In this document: piece by piece, positions 54,674 through 62,853 of the stretch | Layout: each line of letters starts with the position of its first letter | Numbering within the stretch: the stretch's first letter is position 1 | Source of the DNA: Ancylothrix sp036704045 | GTDB taxonomy: Bacteria > Cyanobacteriota > Cyanobacteriia > Cyanobacteriales > Oscillatoriaceae | Reading direction: 5' to 3' | NCBI GenBank assembly: GCA_036704045.1 | Contig: DATNQM010000037.1 | Location: 310,001 to 374,000, forward strand | Length of the DNA stretch: 64,000 nt | Notes under the pieces: model-generated | Told to the model about the DNA's origin: nothing | Database searches by the model: none | The model's input: only the letters and a program-made list of their open reading frames with translations | Program-made: the position numbers and the translations under genes

Positions 54674-55580
54674 GCAGACTCTGTTATTTTGTAGGAGATA
54701 TTGTGCAAAAATTCCTTAGTCCACCAGTAGGGATTTTTTGGAACAATCATAAAATTTTACAAGCTTGATTTTTTCAACCCTATGCCAATATTCTTTATAT
54801 GGGTATGGCGTTTCCAATTTCAAGCAAATTAACAATAATAATTAGCAAACTTTGGGGCTTACAAAAACTTTTTTGGGATTCTTCTTATAAATTATACTAG
54901 GGATTGAACTAGGATAACTGCCCTCAAAATAGGGATACCAATTCGTCTTAAATATTTTTTTGTTTTGTTAAAAACTCCTGACTTTAAACCTCAAAAATAA
55001 TTAAATTCAAATCTATTTTTTTGCTGAATTGAAAAAATTGTGACCCTACAATTTTAGTAAAACTTTTCCTATAGAGTGTCGAAAGATAAAGTCTTCCTCT
55101 AAGCATAAAAATTCCCCTATCCATCCGACCAGGTTTGATAGAAACTCGCATTAACCATATTTTTATAGCTATCTTTTCCATGATTTGAGTCTGTTACAAC
55201 TTTTTTAGGTTTTTCAAATTCTAAAAAATGATTTCCTCCTATACCTTATTTAAATCAAGTATGATAAAATCCTATTTTAGTTTATTTGTATTATCCGATC
55301 ATCATGCCAGTAAGTTAAACACAGACCGGCAACTTTAGATCAACACTGGGAAATCTGTTGATAGAACAGGTTGGATCTGTAGGTCTTTGACCCACCACTG
55401 GCCTTGCAATACGTTTATCGCAAAGCTCAACTCCAACGGGCAACCAAGCCCCCAACCCCCAAGATTTGCACATTTTCAGGTAGTAAAGATAAATTTTTTT
55501 ACAACAGTTGTAAATGAGTTTGGGGCCAAGTAGAGCATTCCAAGCGAACAATAAACCGTGAGGGCGCTTAAAAAACCAAT
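54674..55580. promoter_or_regulatory. Long divergent spacer between kinase-cyclase operon and the REC-GGDEF-EAL gene
   Basis: These 907 bp are AT-rich on the left and more balanced after 55310. The two ORFs on the minus strand (54984-55181, 55315-55551) lack recognisable features and good starts. No strong hairpin with a T run was found. The length hints at long leaders or a small RNA. Confidence 0.35.
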
Positions 55581-57320
55581 ATGAAAAAAATTTTAGTCAT
55601 AGAAGACGAGGATGCTATTCGCAGTAATCTCATAGAAATGCTCAGTGTGGCTGGGTTTGAAGCTATAGGGGCTGAAAATGGTCTAGTCGGACTAGAACGA
55701 GCTCGCCTTGAGCATCCTGACTTAATTTTATGCGACATAATGATGCCCTGCCTTGATGGTTATGGAGTTTTGAGTGCTCTACAGCAAGAGGCCCTCACTG
55801 CTACCATACCTGTTATTTGTTTAACCGCCAAATCTGAGCGATCTGATTTACGACAGGCTATGGAAATGGGTGCAAGTGATTATCTCACAAAACCCTTCAC
55901 CCGCATTGAATTACTTAAAGCCATAAGTACCCAACTTGACAAACTTGACAAAATCAAACGCCTTCAAAATACCGCCGTTTCTGAAGCAATTTCTCAACTA
56001 AATGATTTGGTATATTACGACAGCATAACTAACTTGCCCAATCGGTTAGTATTACAAGAGCGTTTTGACCAAACTCTTGCCCCAGTATGGGCAACTCACT
56101 CGGTAGCCTTAGCGGTGCTAAGTTTAGACCAATTAGAGCGTCTACAAAGCAGTTTGGGTACAGATTATACAGATTTATTATTGCAAGCTGTTCAAGAGCG
56201 TATTTCACCGTCTATTGGTATTGCCTGCCCCATCGTTACCCGTCTCAATAGCGATCAACTTGGCTTGATTTTGCCGCCGGTTCTCGACAAACAAGATGCT
56301 GCGAAGGAGGCTAGTTTAATTCTGAATAGTTTAACCGCCCCTTTTAGCTTACAAAAATATCAAGTTTTTATCACCGGCAGCCTGGGAATAGCTCTTTATC
56401 CGGCTGATGGCAAAGATATTGACAGCCTTCTCAAAGCCGCTAGTACCGCAATGAAAGTTGCTAAACAAAAAGGTGGAAATTGCTATCAACTCTATAACCC
56501 AGAGATTCAAGAAAAATCCTATGACTGTTTAATGATAGAAATTGAATTACACGCTTGCTTAGAAAAAAACCAACTTCAAGTTTATTATCAGCCACAGGTT
56601 GACAGCAAAACCGGCAAAATTGTTGGAGCAGAGGCCCTATGCCGGTGGTATCATCCCCAAAAAGGCTTTATTCCCCCCAGTGATTTTATTCCTATTGCTG
56701 AACAAACTGGCCTTATTACCTGTCTTGACCGCTGCATCTTGCAAAACGTTTGTCAACAATTAAAAATATGGCAAAATGCCGGTTATAACCTATCCATTGC
56801 GGTTAACCTTTCTGCTGCTCAATTTAAACAAGCAAATTTAACTGAGCAAATTCTTGACATCCTCACATCCACTGATGTTGACCCCCAGTTTATTGAGTTT
56901 GAACTTACAGAAACCGCAGTTGTTCAAAATCCAGAAACAGCTAAAACCACTCTTCAAGAACTAAAAGCAGCCGGTGTTAATCTTGCCTTAGACGATTTTG
57001 GCACCGGCTATTCTTCCTTAAGCTATTTACAAAATTTTCCGTTCGACTCTATCAAAATTGACCGATGCTTTATTCATAATATTTCTCAAAATCCCAAAAA
57101 TATTGCTATTGTTAACGCCATCATTCAACTAGCAAAGGGTTTAAATTTAAAATCCATTGGCGAAGGAGTAGAAACAAAAGAGCAACAAGACTTTATTCGC
57201 CAGAGTGGTTGCGATCTCATGCAAGGTTATTGGTTTAGTCCTCCCGTCACAGCAGCAGCATTTGAAGAAATGCTAAAACAACAACAATACGGGACATTAA
57301 AACCCATTGCCAATTATTAA
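55581..57320 (+). CDS. Response regulator with degenerate GGDEF and intact EAL domain
   Basis: The 579 residues contain a receiver (1-120, phospho-site D52), a GGDEF-like domain (about 145-305) and an EAL domain (about 315-570). The GGDEF signature reads NSDQL at 223-227, so cyclase activity is unlikely. The EAL domain keeps E351 of EAL, N409, E441, the DDFGTGYSS loop (471-479) and K492, so c-di-GMP hydrolysis is expected. Phosphorylation by a neighbouring kinase may control it. Its TAA stop directly abuts the stop of the convergent gene. Confidence 0.92.
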   Translation: MKKILVIEDEDAIRSNLIEMLSVAGFEAIGAENGLVGLERARLEHPDLILCDIMMPCLDGYGVLSALQQEALTATIPVICLTAKSERSDLRQAMEMGASDYLTKPFTRIELLKAISTQLDKLDKIKRLQNTAVSEAISQLNDLVYYDSITNLPNRLVLQERFDQTLAPVWATHSVALAVLSLDQLERLQSSLGTDYTDLLLQAVQERISPSIGIACPIVTRLNSDQLGLILPPVLDKQDAAKEASLILNSLTAPFSLQKYQVFITGSLGIALYPADGKDIDSLLKAASTAMKVAKQKGGNCYQLYNPEIQEKSYDCLMIEIELHACLEKNQLQVYYQPQVDSKTGKIVGAEALCRWYHPQKGFIPPSDFIPIAEQTGLITCLDRCILQNVCQQLKIWQNAGYNLSIAVNLSAAQFKQANLTEQILDILTSTDVDPQFIEFELTETAVVQNPETAKTTLQELKAAGVNLALDDFGTGYSSLSYLQNFPFDSIKIDRCFIHNISQNPKNIAIVNAIIQLAKGLNLKSIGEGVETKEQQDFIRQSGCDLMQGYWFSPPVTAAAFEEMLKQQQYGTLKPIANY

Positions 57321-58472
57321 TTATTTATAAATTTCCTTGACAAAGGTAGCAAACTTACCTCTTCCATAGGAACAAGCGAAAATATTTAAAAACTTCCCTA
57401 AAGGGTCAAAACACATTTCAAATGTCACTGATTTTCCAGTTCTAGCCACCTCCGCAAAAATTTCTATAGCAGGTGCGATTTCAGTCTGATAAAGTTGTGT
57501 ACCCAGCTTTCCTACAATTTTTTCACGAGGCCATCCAATTATTTGTGAATAAGCAGGATTAGTATCTAAAATTAAATAATCTATTGCCTGTCCTTTCGAG
57601 TCCCAAATAATTTGATAAAGGGCCGCACCTTCCCGCATAGAATAAAACAAAAATCGGTAAATTTCTTCGCTTTCTCTCAAAAAACTTTCTGTCAACTTAT
57701 CGAGAGTAATATCTCTACCAGTGTAAACAAAATTTTTAATATTTTCCATATCCGTTGGAAAAGCAGAACGAGAAAAAGCAACTGTAATTTTTTCTTGCTT
57801 TTTAGTTTTACAAGTAACCTCAATTTGGGATGATTTTTCGTTTTTTTCCCAGGGGTGAGGCCATTGAATTTGAGAACCAAAAATCATCGATATTGGCTGA
57901 CCTAATAATTCGGATTCACTATAACCAAATAATTCTTGAACTGCCCGATTTACTTGTTTAATTTTTCCTGATAAATTTGTCACTATCAAAGCATCTGCTA
58001 TCGAACTCACAATTTTATTCAAATAAGCTTCTGACTCTGATAAAGCACTTAACAATAAATTACATTCATTAATTTTTTGATTGACCTTTTGTTCTAAAAT
58101 CATCCGTTCTGTAACATCTTCTAAAAGCACAATAAATATTTTTCTGTCTGTTTTATCATCCTTATCTATTACTACATATAAATCAAAATATACAGTTGTT
58201 TCAAAACAACTAAATCGTTCAATTCCTTTGAGATCAAAAAGCTCTACTTCTTCCTTAAAAAGCGTTAAAAGCAGGTCTTCAAGACCGACCAATTCGGGAA
58301 AAGCTAACCGCAAATCCTTTCCCACAAGACTTTCTACCTCTTGGGTATCTGCAAACCTTACTGCTTCCTCTGATGTTTCTATAATCATCAAATTTTCATC
58401 AGCGCTAACATATTCTATTTGTCGCCGGACATTAGGTTTGCGAAAAATTTTATCAAGCGTGCGGTAATCCAT
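57321..58472 (-). CDS. Output-less PAS sensor with the shared module
   Basis: The 383 residues carry the shared N-terminal module (about 15-150), a PAS domain (150-262) and a second PAS-like domain (270-378). They end with no kinase, cyclase or DNA-binding part. The first 195 residues align with the kinase at 53132 and the cyclase at 50591. It is the last gene of the operon with the small GTPase, 33 bp after it. It may sense and act by protein contact, perhaps on the GTPase or its partner. Confidence 0.85.
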   Translation of the reverse strand: MDYRTLDKIFRKPNVRRQIEYVSADENLMIIETSEEAVRFADTQEVESLVGKDLRLAFPELVGLEDLLLTLFKEEVELFDLKGIERFSCFETTVYFDLYVVIDKDDKTDRKIFIVLLEDVTERMILEQKVNQKINECNLLLSALSESEAYLNKIVSSIADALIVTNLSGKIKQVNRAVQELFGYSESELLGQPISMIFGSQIQWPHPWEKNEKSSQIEVTCKTKKQEKITVAFSRSAFPTDMENIKNFVYTGRDITLDKLTESFLRESEEIYRFLFYSMREGAALYQIIWDSKGQAIDYLILDTNPAYSQIIGWPREKIVGKLGTQLYQTEIAPAIEIFAEVARTGKSVTFEMCFDPLGKFLNIFACSYGRGKFATFVKEIYK

Positions 58473-58505
58473 AAACGGAGTAAAGTTTAAAAGTCTTAGA
58501 AAAAA

Positions 58506-59030
58506 CTACTTTGGTTCTAACATTTTGGCTGCTAAGGTATGAAAAATTTCATCAACAGAAGTTCCAACTTTTGCCGAAGTTGGATAAGTAGCAACTAAAG
58601 TTTCATACTCAGGATATTTGGTCATTTCTACCAATTTTTCTAATTTTTCTTCTTCTAGTAAATCAACTTTATTCAACGCAATAATAATAATACCTTTAGG
58701 ATTAACCGATGAAAACAATTTAAGATGTTCAGGAATACGTTCAATAGTCTCCTTACGACTCACATCAGCCACCACCAGAACCCCACCGGCCCCCTGCAAA
58801 TAAGAAGGGGCAATACCTTTAAACTTTGTATGCCCTTCCAAATCCCAAATTAAAAGCTGCACATCTCGCTTTTCTTCATCGCCAATTTCTACTGTTTTCC
58901 GTGAAATTTTTACCCCCACCGTTGAAAGATATTGATCGCTAAACTGACGGTCAACAAAACGTCGGATCAGGCTGGTTTTACCCACCCCAAAATCTCCTAT
59001 CATGCACATTTTTTTAGAAATAGTACCCAT
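58506..59030 (-). CDS. Ras-like small GTPase
   Basis: The 174 residues show all G motifs: GDFGVGKTS (12-20), switch-I T37, DLEGH (63-67), NKVD (120-123) and TSAK (151-154). There is no lipid-anchor Cys and no long insertion, so it is a compact prokaryotic Ras/Rab-like protein. The residue after the G3 glycine is His instead of the catalytic Gln of Ras, suggesting slow intrinsic hydrolysis and need for a partner. It begins 7 bp after the OmpA-type gene, so the two are tightly co-expressed. Confidence 0.92.
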   Translation of the reverse strand: MGTISKKMCMIGDFGVGKTSLIRRFVDRQFSDQYLSTVGVKISRKTVEIGDEEKRDVQLLIWDLEGHTKFKGIAPSYLQGAGGVLVVADVSRKETIERIPEHLKLFSSVNPKGIIIIALNKVDLLEEEKLEKLVEMTKYPEYETLVATYPTSAKVGTSVDEIFHTLAAKMLEPK

Positions 59031-59037
59031 AATTTAT

Positions 59038-61842
59038 TTACTTTTGCACGTCCTTAGTTATCGGCTCAAATACAACACACCGACTCAACAATAAAGGTTG
59101 ATGTGACTCCACATCAGCGGGCGGGTTGCCATTGCCAAAGATTTGTAAGCGTTTGGGATCAACTCCCTGTTTTACAAGCGCATCTCTTACCGCTGTTGCT
59201 CGTAAAACCGCTACACGCTGATTGGCCGCCTTATTGCCGGTGCGGTCACTGTGACCGATTATTTTAAGGTATTTTTGGGGATATTGATTCAAAAACTCTT
59301 TGATTTCTTTTAAATTCTTTTCATAGCTCGGATTTACTGTTGCTGAACCCGAATCAAAATAAATTCGGCTACTAATATTAAGGGGGTTGAGTTTAACCGT
59401 ACTCACCACCGCTTTTACACCCGGAATATTCGCAAAACCACTGGCAATTTTTTCCGCATCTGTCATCTGCATTACTGTTCCCCATACGCTTACTTTTTGG
59501 TCTTTTACTTGTGCAGAAATTTCTACTCCATTAATTTGATTAAAAACGGAAGTTAACCGCTTTACTTCTTCTTCCATCAACACCGGATCAGGCGGAACTT
59601 CTACGGCTCTAATCTCATTTTTCAACTTTAATTCTCCGACATTTAATTGAGCTATTTGTTCAGCTTTTGCCCGCATTTTTTCGTTGGGCAAATTGCCGCT
59701 TAACTTTACAACTCCGCCCTCAGTATTGACATTTAAACGATACACGGCTAACTCTGGAGTAGATGCTAAAGCTGTTGCCGTTTTTGCTTGGATTTGCTGT
59801 TCTATACTACGTCGATGTTCAGATATTCCCCAAGGCACAAAAATTGCGGTTAAAATAGCCAAACCAATTGCTATTAAAGTTGTGGGAGCTTTTGGCTTTT
59901 TCTTTTCTTTTAATTCAATTCCCATCAACAATGCCAGGCGGGCTTCTAAAGCTTCAGGAATTATTGATGTATCTCCATCAAATTGTTCGATTATTTTTTC
60001 ATAGGAAACAATGATTTTTGCCAATGTATCTCGCATTGTTTCGATAAATTCTTTTGGGGCTTCTCCTTTTTGTATTAATGCCAAGTAGCAATAACCGGCA
60101 ACTTCTAAAATTATTTTGGAATCTCCATACTCTATTTGATTAAGTTCAGAAATTTCTCCTGATTTTACAATACAATCATTCACAAAGCTACGAATTGCAG
60201 TCAGCATACCGGCCACCATTTCTGATTCTAGCTTTTCGCTGTCGGCGCGCTGCACTTCACTTATCACTAACCCAGAGGCTTTGTGAATTAAAAATACAGC
60301 TTGGGCGGTAAAAGGTATTGATTCCTGTAAAATTAATTCTGCTTCGGAAACTCCCTGCATTTTTGCCCGCATTTTCCGCTGCATTCCTTCCATACTAAAG
60401 GCGTTTTCAACCTTTTGGTTGATGGCACGAATTGCTTCAGATAAATATTTAGCAATAGTATTTCCAATCACCGGATATAGTGCATCTACCATTGCATCTC
60501 TTTCTAATTCTATTTGCCCTTTAATTGCCCTTCCCATTTCCGGCGCAAGGGTACTAATAATTTCGTCTCGATCAATTCTAATTTGTTCACGAATAGCAGC
60601 CCCAATTTCTGGGCCTATGGCTTTAGCTATTTGCTTAGGAGATTGGCTAATTTCTTGAGAAATGGCTGAGGGTAATAATGCGCCAATTACGGCACTCATA
60701 GAATGCGCATCTTGTTGAGTTTTTTGACGAATGACATCATCAATAATGGGTACTAGGGCTTTAATAACTTCCTCTTTTGATTCGGCAACTTTTAAGCTTA
60801 AAATTTCGGCTATCCAAGGAACAAGTAAGTTAATTAATTGTTTAGAATCTGTTAGTTTACATTCTAATGTTTCCAGTTTGTTCCCTAAACTTTGTATCAT
60901 TTGCCGCATCTCTGGCAAGCCGGTTTCTTCAATGAGTTTTTTCAGTTCGTCAAGTTCTGACATTTGAGACCCAAGTAACAAGGTCTGCAACTGTTCTAAG
61001 GGGTTTTCACTAACATTGTCTTCGGAATAATTATCGATTTCATTATTTTGATTTTGTTCTTCATTGTCGGCGAAAAAATTAAGTTTTTCTGTTTTACCGG
61101 CAAGTTGTGAATCAACAATTATTTCTTGTAAGTTACTCTGAAGATTATTTTCACCGCCATTGTAAGTATCCAATATTTCCCGGCTTTTGTTGTTATTTGA
61201 AGCTGATTCTAATATTCCTCCTAATAATAAAATTGATGCTTCATCTGCACTAATATCTTTTGCTTTTTTAGATACAATGTTATGGTTTTCTTGCTCGTTT
61301 TGTTGAGATTTTTTATCTTCAGTTTTGAGGTGCATCAGCCGATTATGCCAGCGTTCTAAAATGTCATCTAAACTGCTTAAATCTGGCTGATAATTTATCT
61401 GCAAATCTTGTGGATTTTCTATGGTTTCTTGGGGCGCTTGAGGGGAGTGATTTAAATTTTCTTGCACCCGTAATTCTAAGCTTTGCTGACTGCTATTTTC
61501 TGCCTCATCTATCTCCCCCCAGTCCCTATCTATTTCGGTGTTTATTTGTTCTGTATTAGCGGATTCCTCCAAACTATAAAGGGTCTCAGGTATTTCTAGC
61601 AAATTCTCTGAGGTTTCTTCATTGTAGGCTCTACCGTTTGAATTATCATCGTATAAAAACGATGTTGAAGCTTCATCAGTTTCTGTGGTTGCTGGGGCCG
61701 GTTGGGGAGACTCTATACCCAGTAGTAAATTAACCAAAATTTCCAGATCAACAGAATGGGAATCTGGAGAGGTTGCCGGTACAGAAACCAACATTTCAGT
61801 ATCTTCTCTATGAAGCATTTGATTTTCTTCCGATAAAGCCAT
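59038..61842 (-). CDS. Large acidic protein with helical repeats, Roadblock-like domain, TM, BON and OmpA domains
   Basis: The 934 residues contain an acidic low-complexity N-terminus (1-290), about five 22-23-residue amphipathic repeats (about 358-472, e.g. IAKAIGPEIGAAIREQ), a globular alpha/beta region (about 505-625, with AVFLIHKASGLVISEV) resembling the Roadblock/LC7 fold, a TM segment (654-671), two BON-like domains (about 685-750 and 755-820) and a C-terminal OmpA domain (825-930, FDSGSATVNP, GHSDRTGN, NQRVAVLRA). Topology implies cytoplasmic N-part and periplasmic peptidoglycan-binding C-part. Roadblock proteins commonly act on small GTPases, and one is encoded next to it. Confidence 0.85.
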   Translation of the reverse strand: MALSEENQMLHREDTEMLVSVPATSPDSHSVDLEILVNLLLGIESPQPAPATTETDEASTSFLYDDNSNGRAYNEETSENLLEIPETLYSLEESANTEQINTEIDRDWGEIDEAENSSQQSLELRVQENLNHSPQAPQETIENPQDLQINYQPDLSSLDDILERWHNRLMHLKTEDKKSQQNEQENHNIVSKKAKDISADEASILLLGGILESASNNNKSREILDTYNGGENNLQSNLQEIIVDSQLAGKTEKLNFFADNEEQNQNNEIDNYSEDNVSENPLEQLQTLLLGSQMSELDELKKLIEETGLPEMRQMIQSLGNKLETLECKLTDSKQLINLLVPWIAEILSLKVAESKEEVIKALVPIIDDVIRQKTQQDAHSMSAVIGALLPSAISQEISQSPKQIAKAIGPEIGAAIREQIRIDRDEIISTLAPEMGRAIKGQIELERDAMVDALYPVIGNTIAKYLSEAIRAINQKVENAFSMEGMQRKMRAKMQGVSEAELILQESIPFTAQAVFLIHKASGLVISEVQRADSEKLESEMVAGMLTAIRSFVNDCIVKSGEISELNQIEYGDSKIILEVAGYCYLALIQKGEAPKEFIETMRDTLAKIIVSYEKIIEQFDGDTSIIPEALEARLALLMGIELKEKKKPKAPTTLIAIGLAILTAIFVPWGISEHRRSIEQQIQAKTATALASTPELAVYRLNVNTEGGVVKLSGNLPNEKMRAKAEQIAQLNVGELKLKNEIRAVEVPPDPVLMEEEVKRLTSVFNQINGVEISAQVKDQKVSVWGTVMQMTDAEKIASGFANIPGVKAVVSTVKLNPLNISSRIYFDSGSATVNPSYEKNLKEIKEFLNQYPQKYLKIIGHSDRTGNKAANQRVAVLRATAVRDALVKQGVDPKRLQIFGNGNPPADVESHQPLLLSRCVVFEPITKDVQK

Positions 61843-61905
61843 ACTAGAACCTCTTATTAGTGGTGCTACCTAATACCCTGATTAAAAAAAAACCAAAGCC
61901 TGAGT

Positions 61906-62529
61906 TTACAGAGTGTCATTAAAACCTTCATTTGGAGACTCAATTAGCCGCACATCTGTATAGAGATTTGTATCGGCGGCTTGTTTGAGTTCGGGGACAA
62001 ATTCAGTTCCTTTGAGTTTCATGCCAAGTTCAAACAAAATTTCGGCCATATCATCACGAGAAACTTTTGCTTCTCGCATCACAGATAGACGACCATTTAA
62101 TTCATCAAAAACTTGATTTCTTAGCGAACGCACATCTTCTTGCAGCCGTTCGCGGCTATTATAAAATTCTTCTCGCATCAAATTGATTTGTTTATCTACT
62201 GATTCATCCAGAGATTCTATGGTTGTGGTAAACTTGCGATTTACACGATCAACTTGTTGGCGTAAATCGGCAGTTTCTTCTTGACTAGATAGACTAAGTG
62301 ATTTGAGTCTTTTTTCAAAGGATTCTATGGCAGCCCTTAGTTCGGTAGACAGTACACTTTTTACCTGAGAAGCATAGTCGTGCATTTCTTGTTGAAGCAA
62401 TGCAATATCTGACTCTATTTTTTCAAAGCGAGAGCCATATTCTCGTAACAAAGAACCAAAAAGGATGTCGCGTATTTGGTCTATATTTCCTAACTTTTCG
62501 CGCATTTCTTCTTTTGTAAGTTCTGGCAT
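61906..62529 (-). CDS. Coiled-coil protein of the GTPase operon
   Basis: The frame is open from a TTG at 62574, but the ATG at 62529 has AAGGTGA just upstream and is chosen (207 residues). The protein starts MPELTKEEMREKLGNID, continues with long heptad-rich helices (about residues 30-150) and ends with a short conserved-looking FELGMKLKGTEFVPE region and an acidic tail. It has no membrane segment and matches no family I can name. It is first in the operon, 63 bp before the OmpA-type gene, so a structural or scaffold partner is likely. Confidence 0.75.
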   Translation of the reverse strand: MPELTKEEMREKLGNIDQIRDILFGSLLREYGSRFEKIESDIALLQQEMHDYASQVKSVLSTELRAAIESFEKRLKSLSLSSQEETADLRQQVDRVNRKFTTTIESLDESVDKQINLMREEFYNSRERLQEDVRSLRNQVFDELNGRLSVMREAKVSRDDMAEILFELGMKLKGTEFVPELKQAADTNLYTDVRLIESPNEGFNDTL

Positions 62530-62853
62530 TTCTTCACCTTTTGTTTGTGGTATGTTTAGGATTTTTTTAGACAATTACGGTGGTAATAGAGGCTGGTATT
62601 GTCAAACGCTGTTTGCTATTTTGAGACAAACTGCGTTTAGCTGCTCTTAGCTTGTTCTATACCATGAAAATGTCCAAAAAGAAGTTAATCTAGTAACAAT
62701 TCTATTTTGTCACGTTTCTGTTAGTTTGTTAAATCTGATCATTAGCCCTTTAAAGCCTGCCAATCGTCCCAGAGTGCTTTTTTTCATGTTTTAGCAGGAG
62801 TTCAAAAGGTTACAATATAAGAAAATCTTTAGATTCATCACTAATTTATTGTA

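Noticed and set aside
54893..54912. Second CRISPR-repeat-like end (AGGGATTGAAC)
   Set aside because: Only the 3' tail matches; no palindrome or 5' part like the 44877 element.
54984..55551. Two minus-strand ORFs in the spacer before the REC-GGDEF-EAL gene
   Set aside because: Poor starts and no recognisable domains; the second has a Trp/Gly/Pro mixture typical of random translation.
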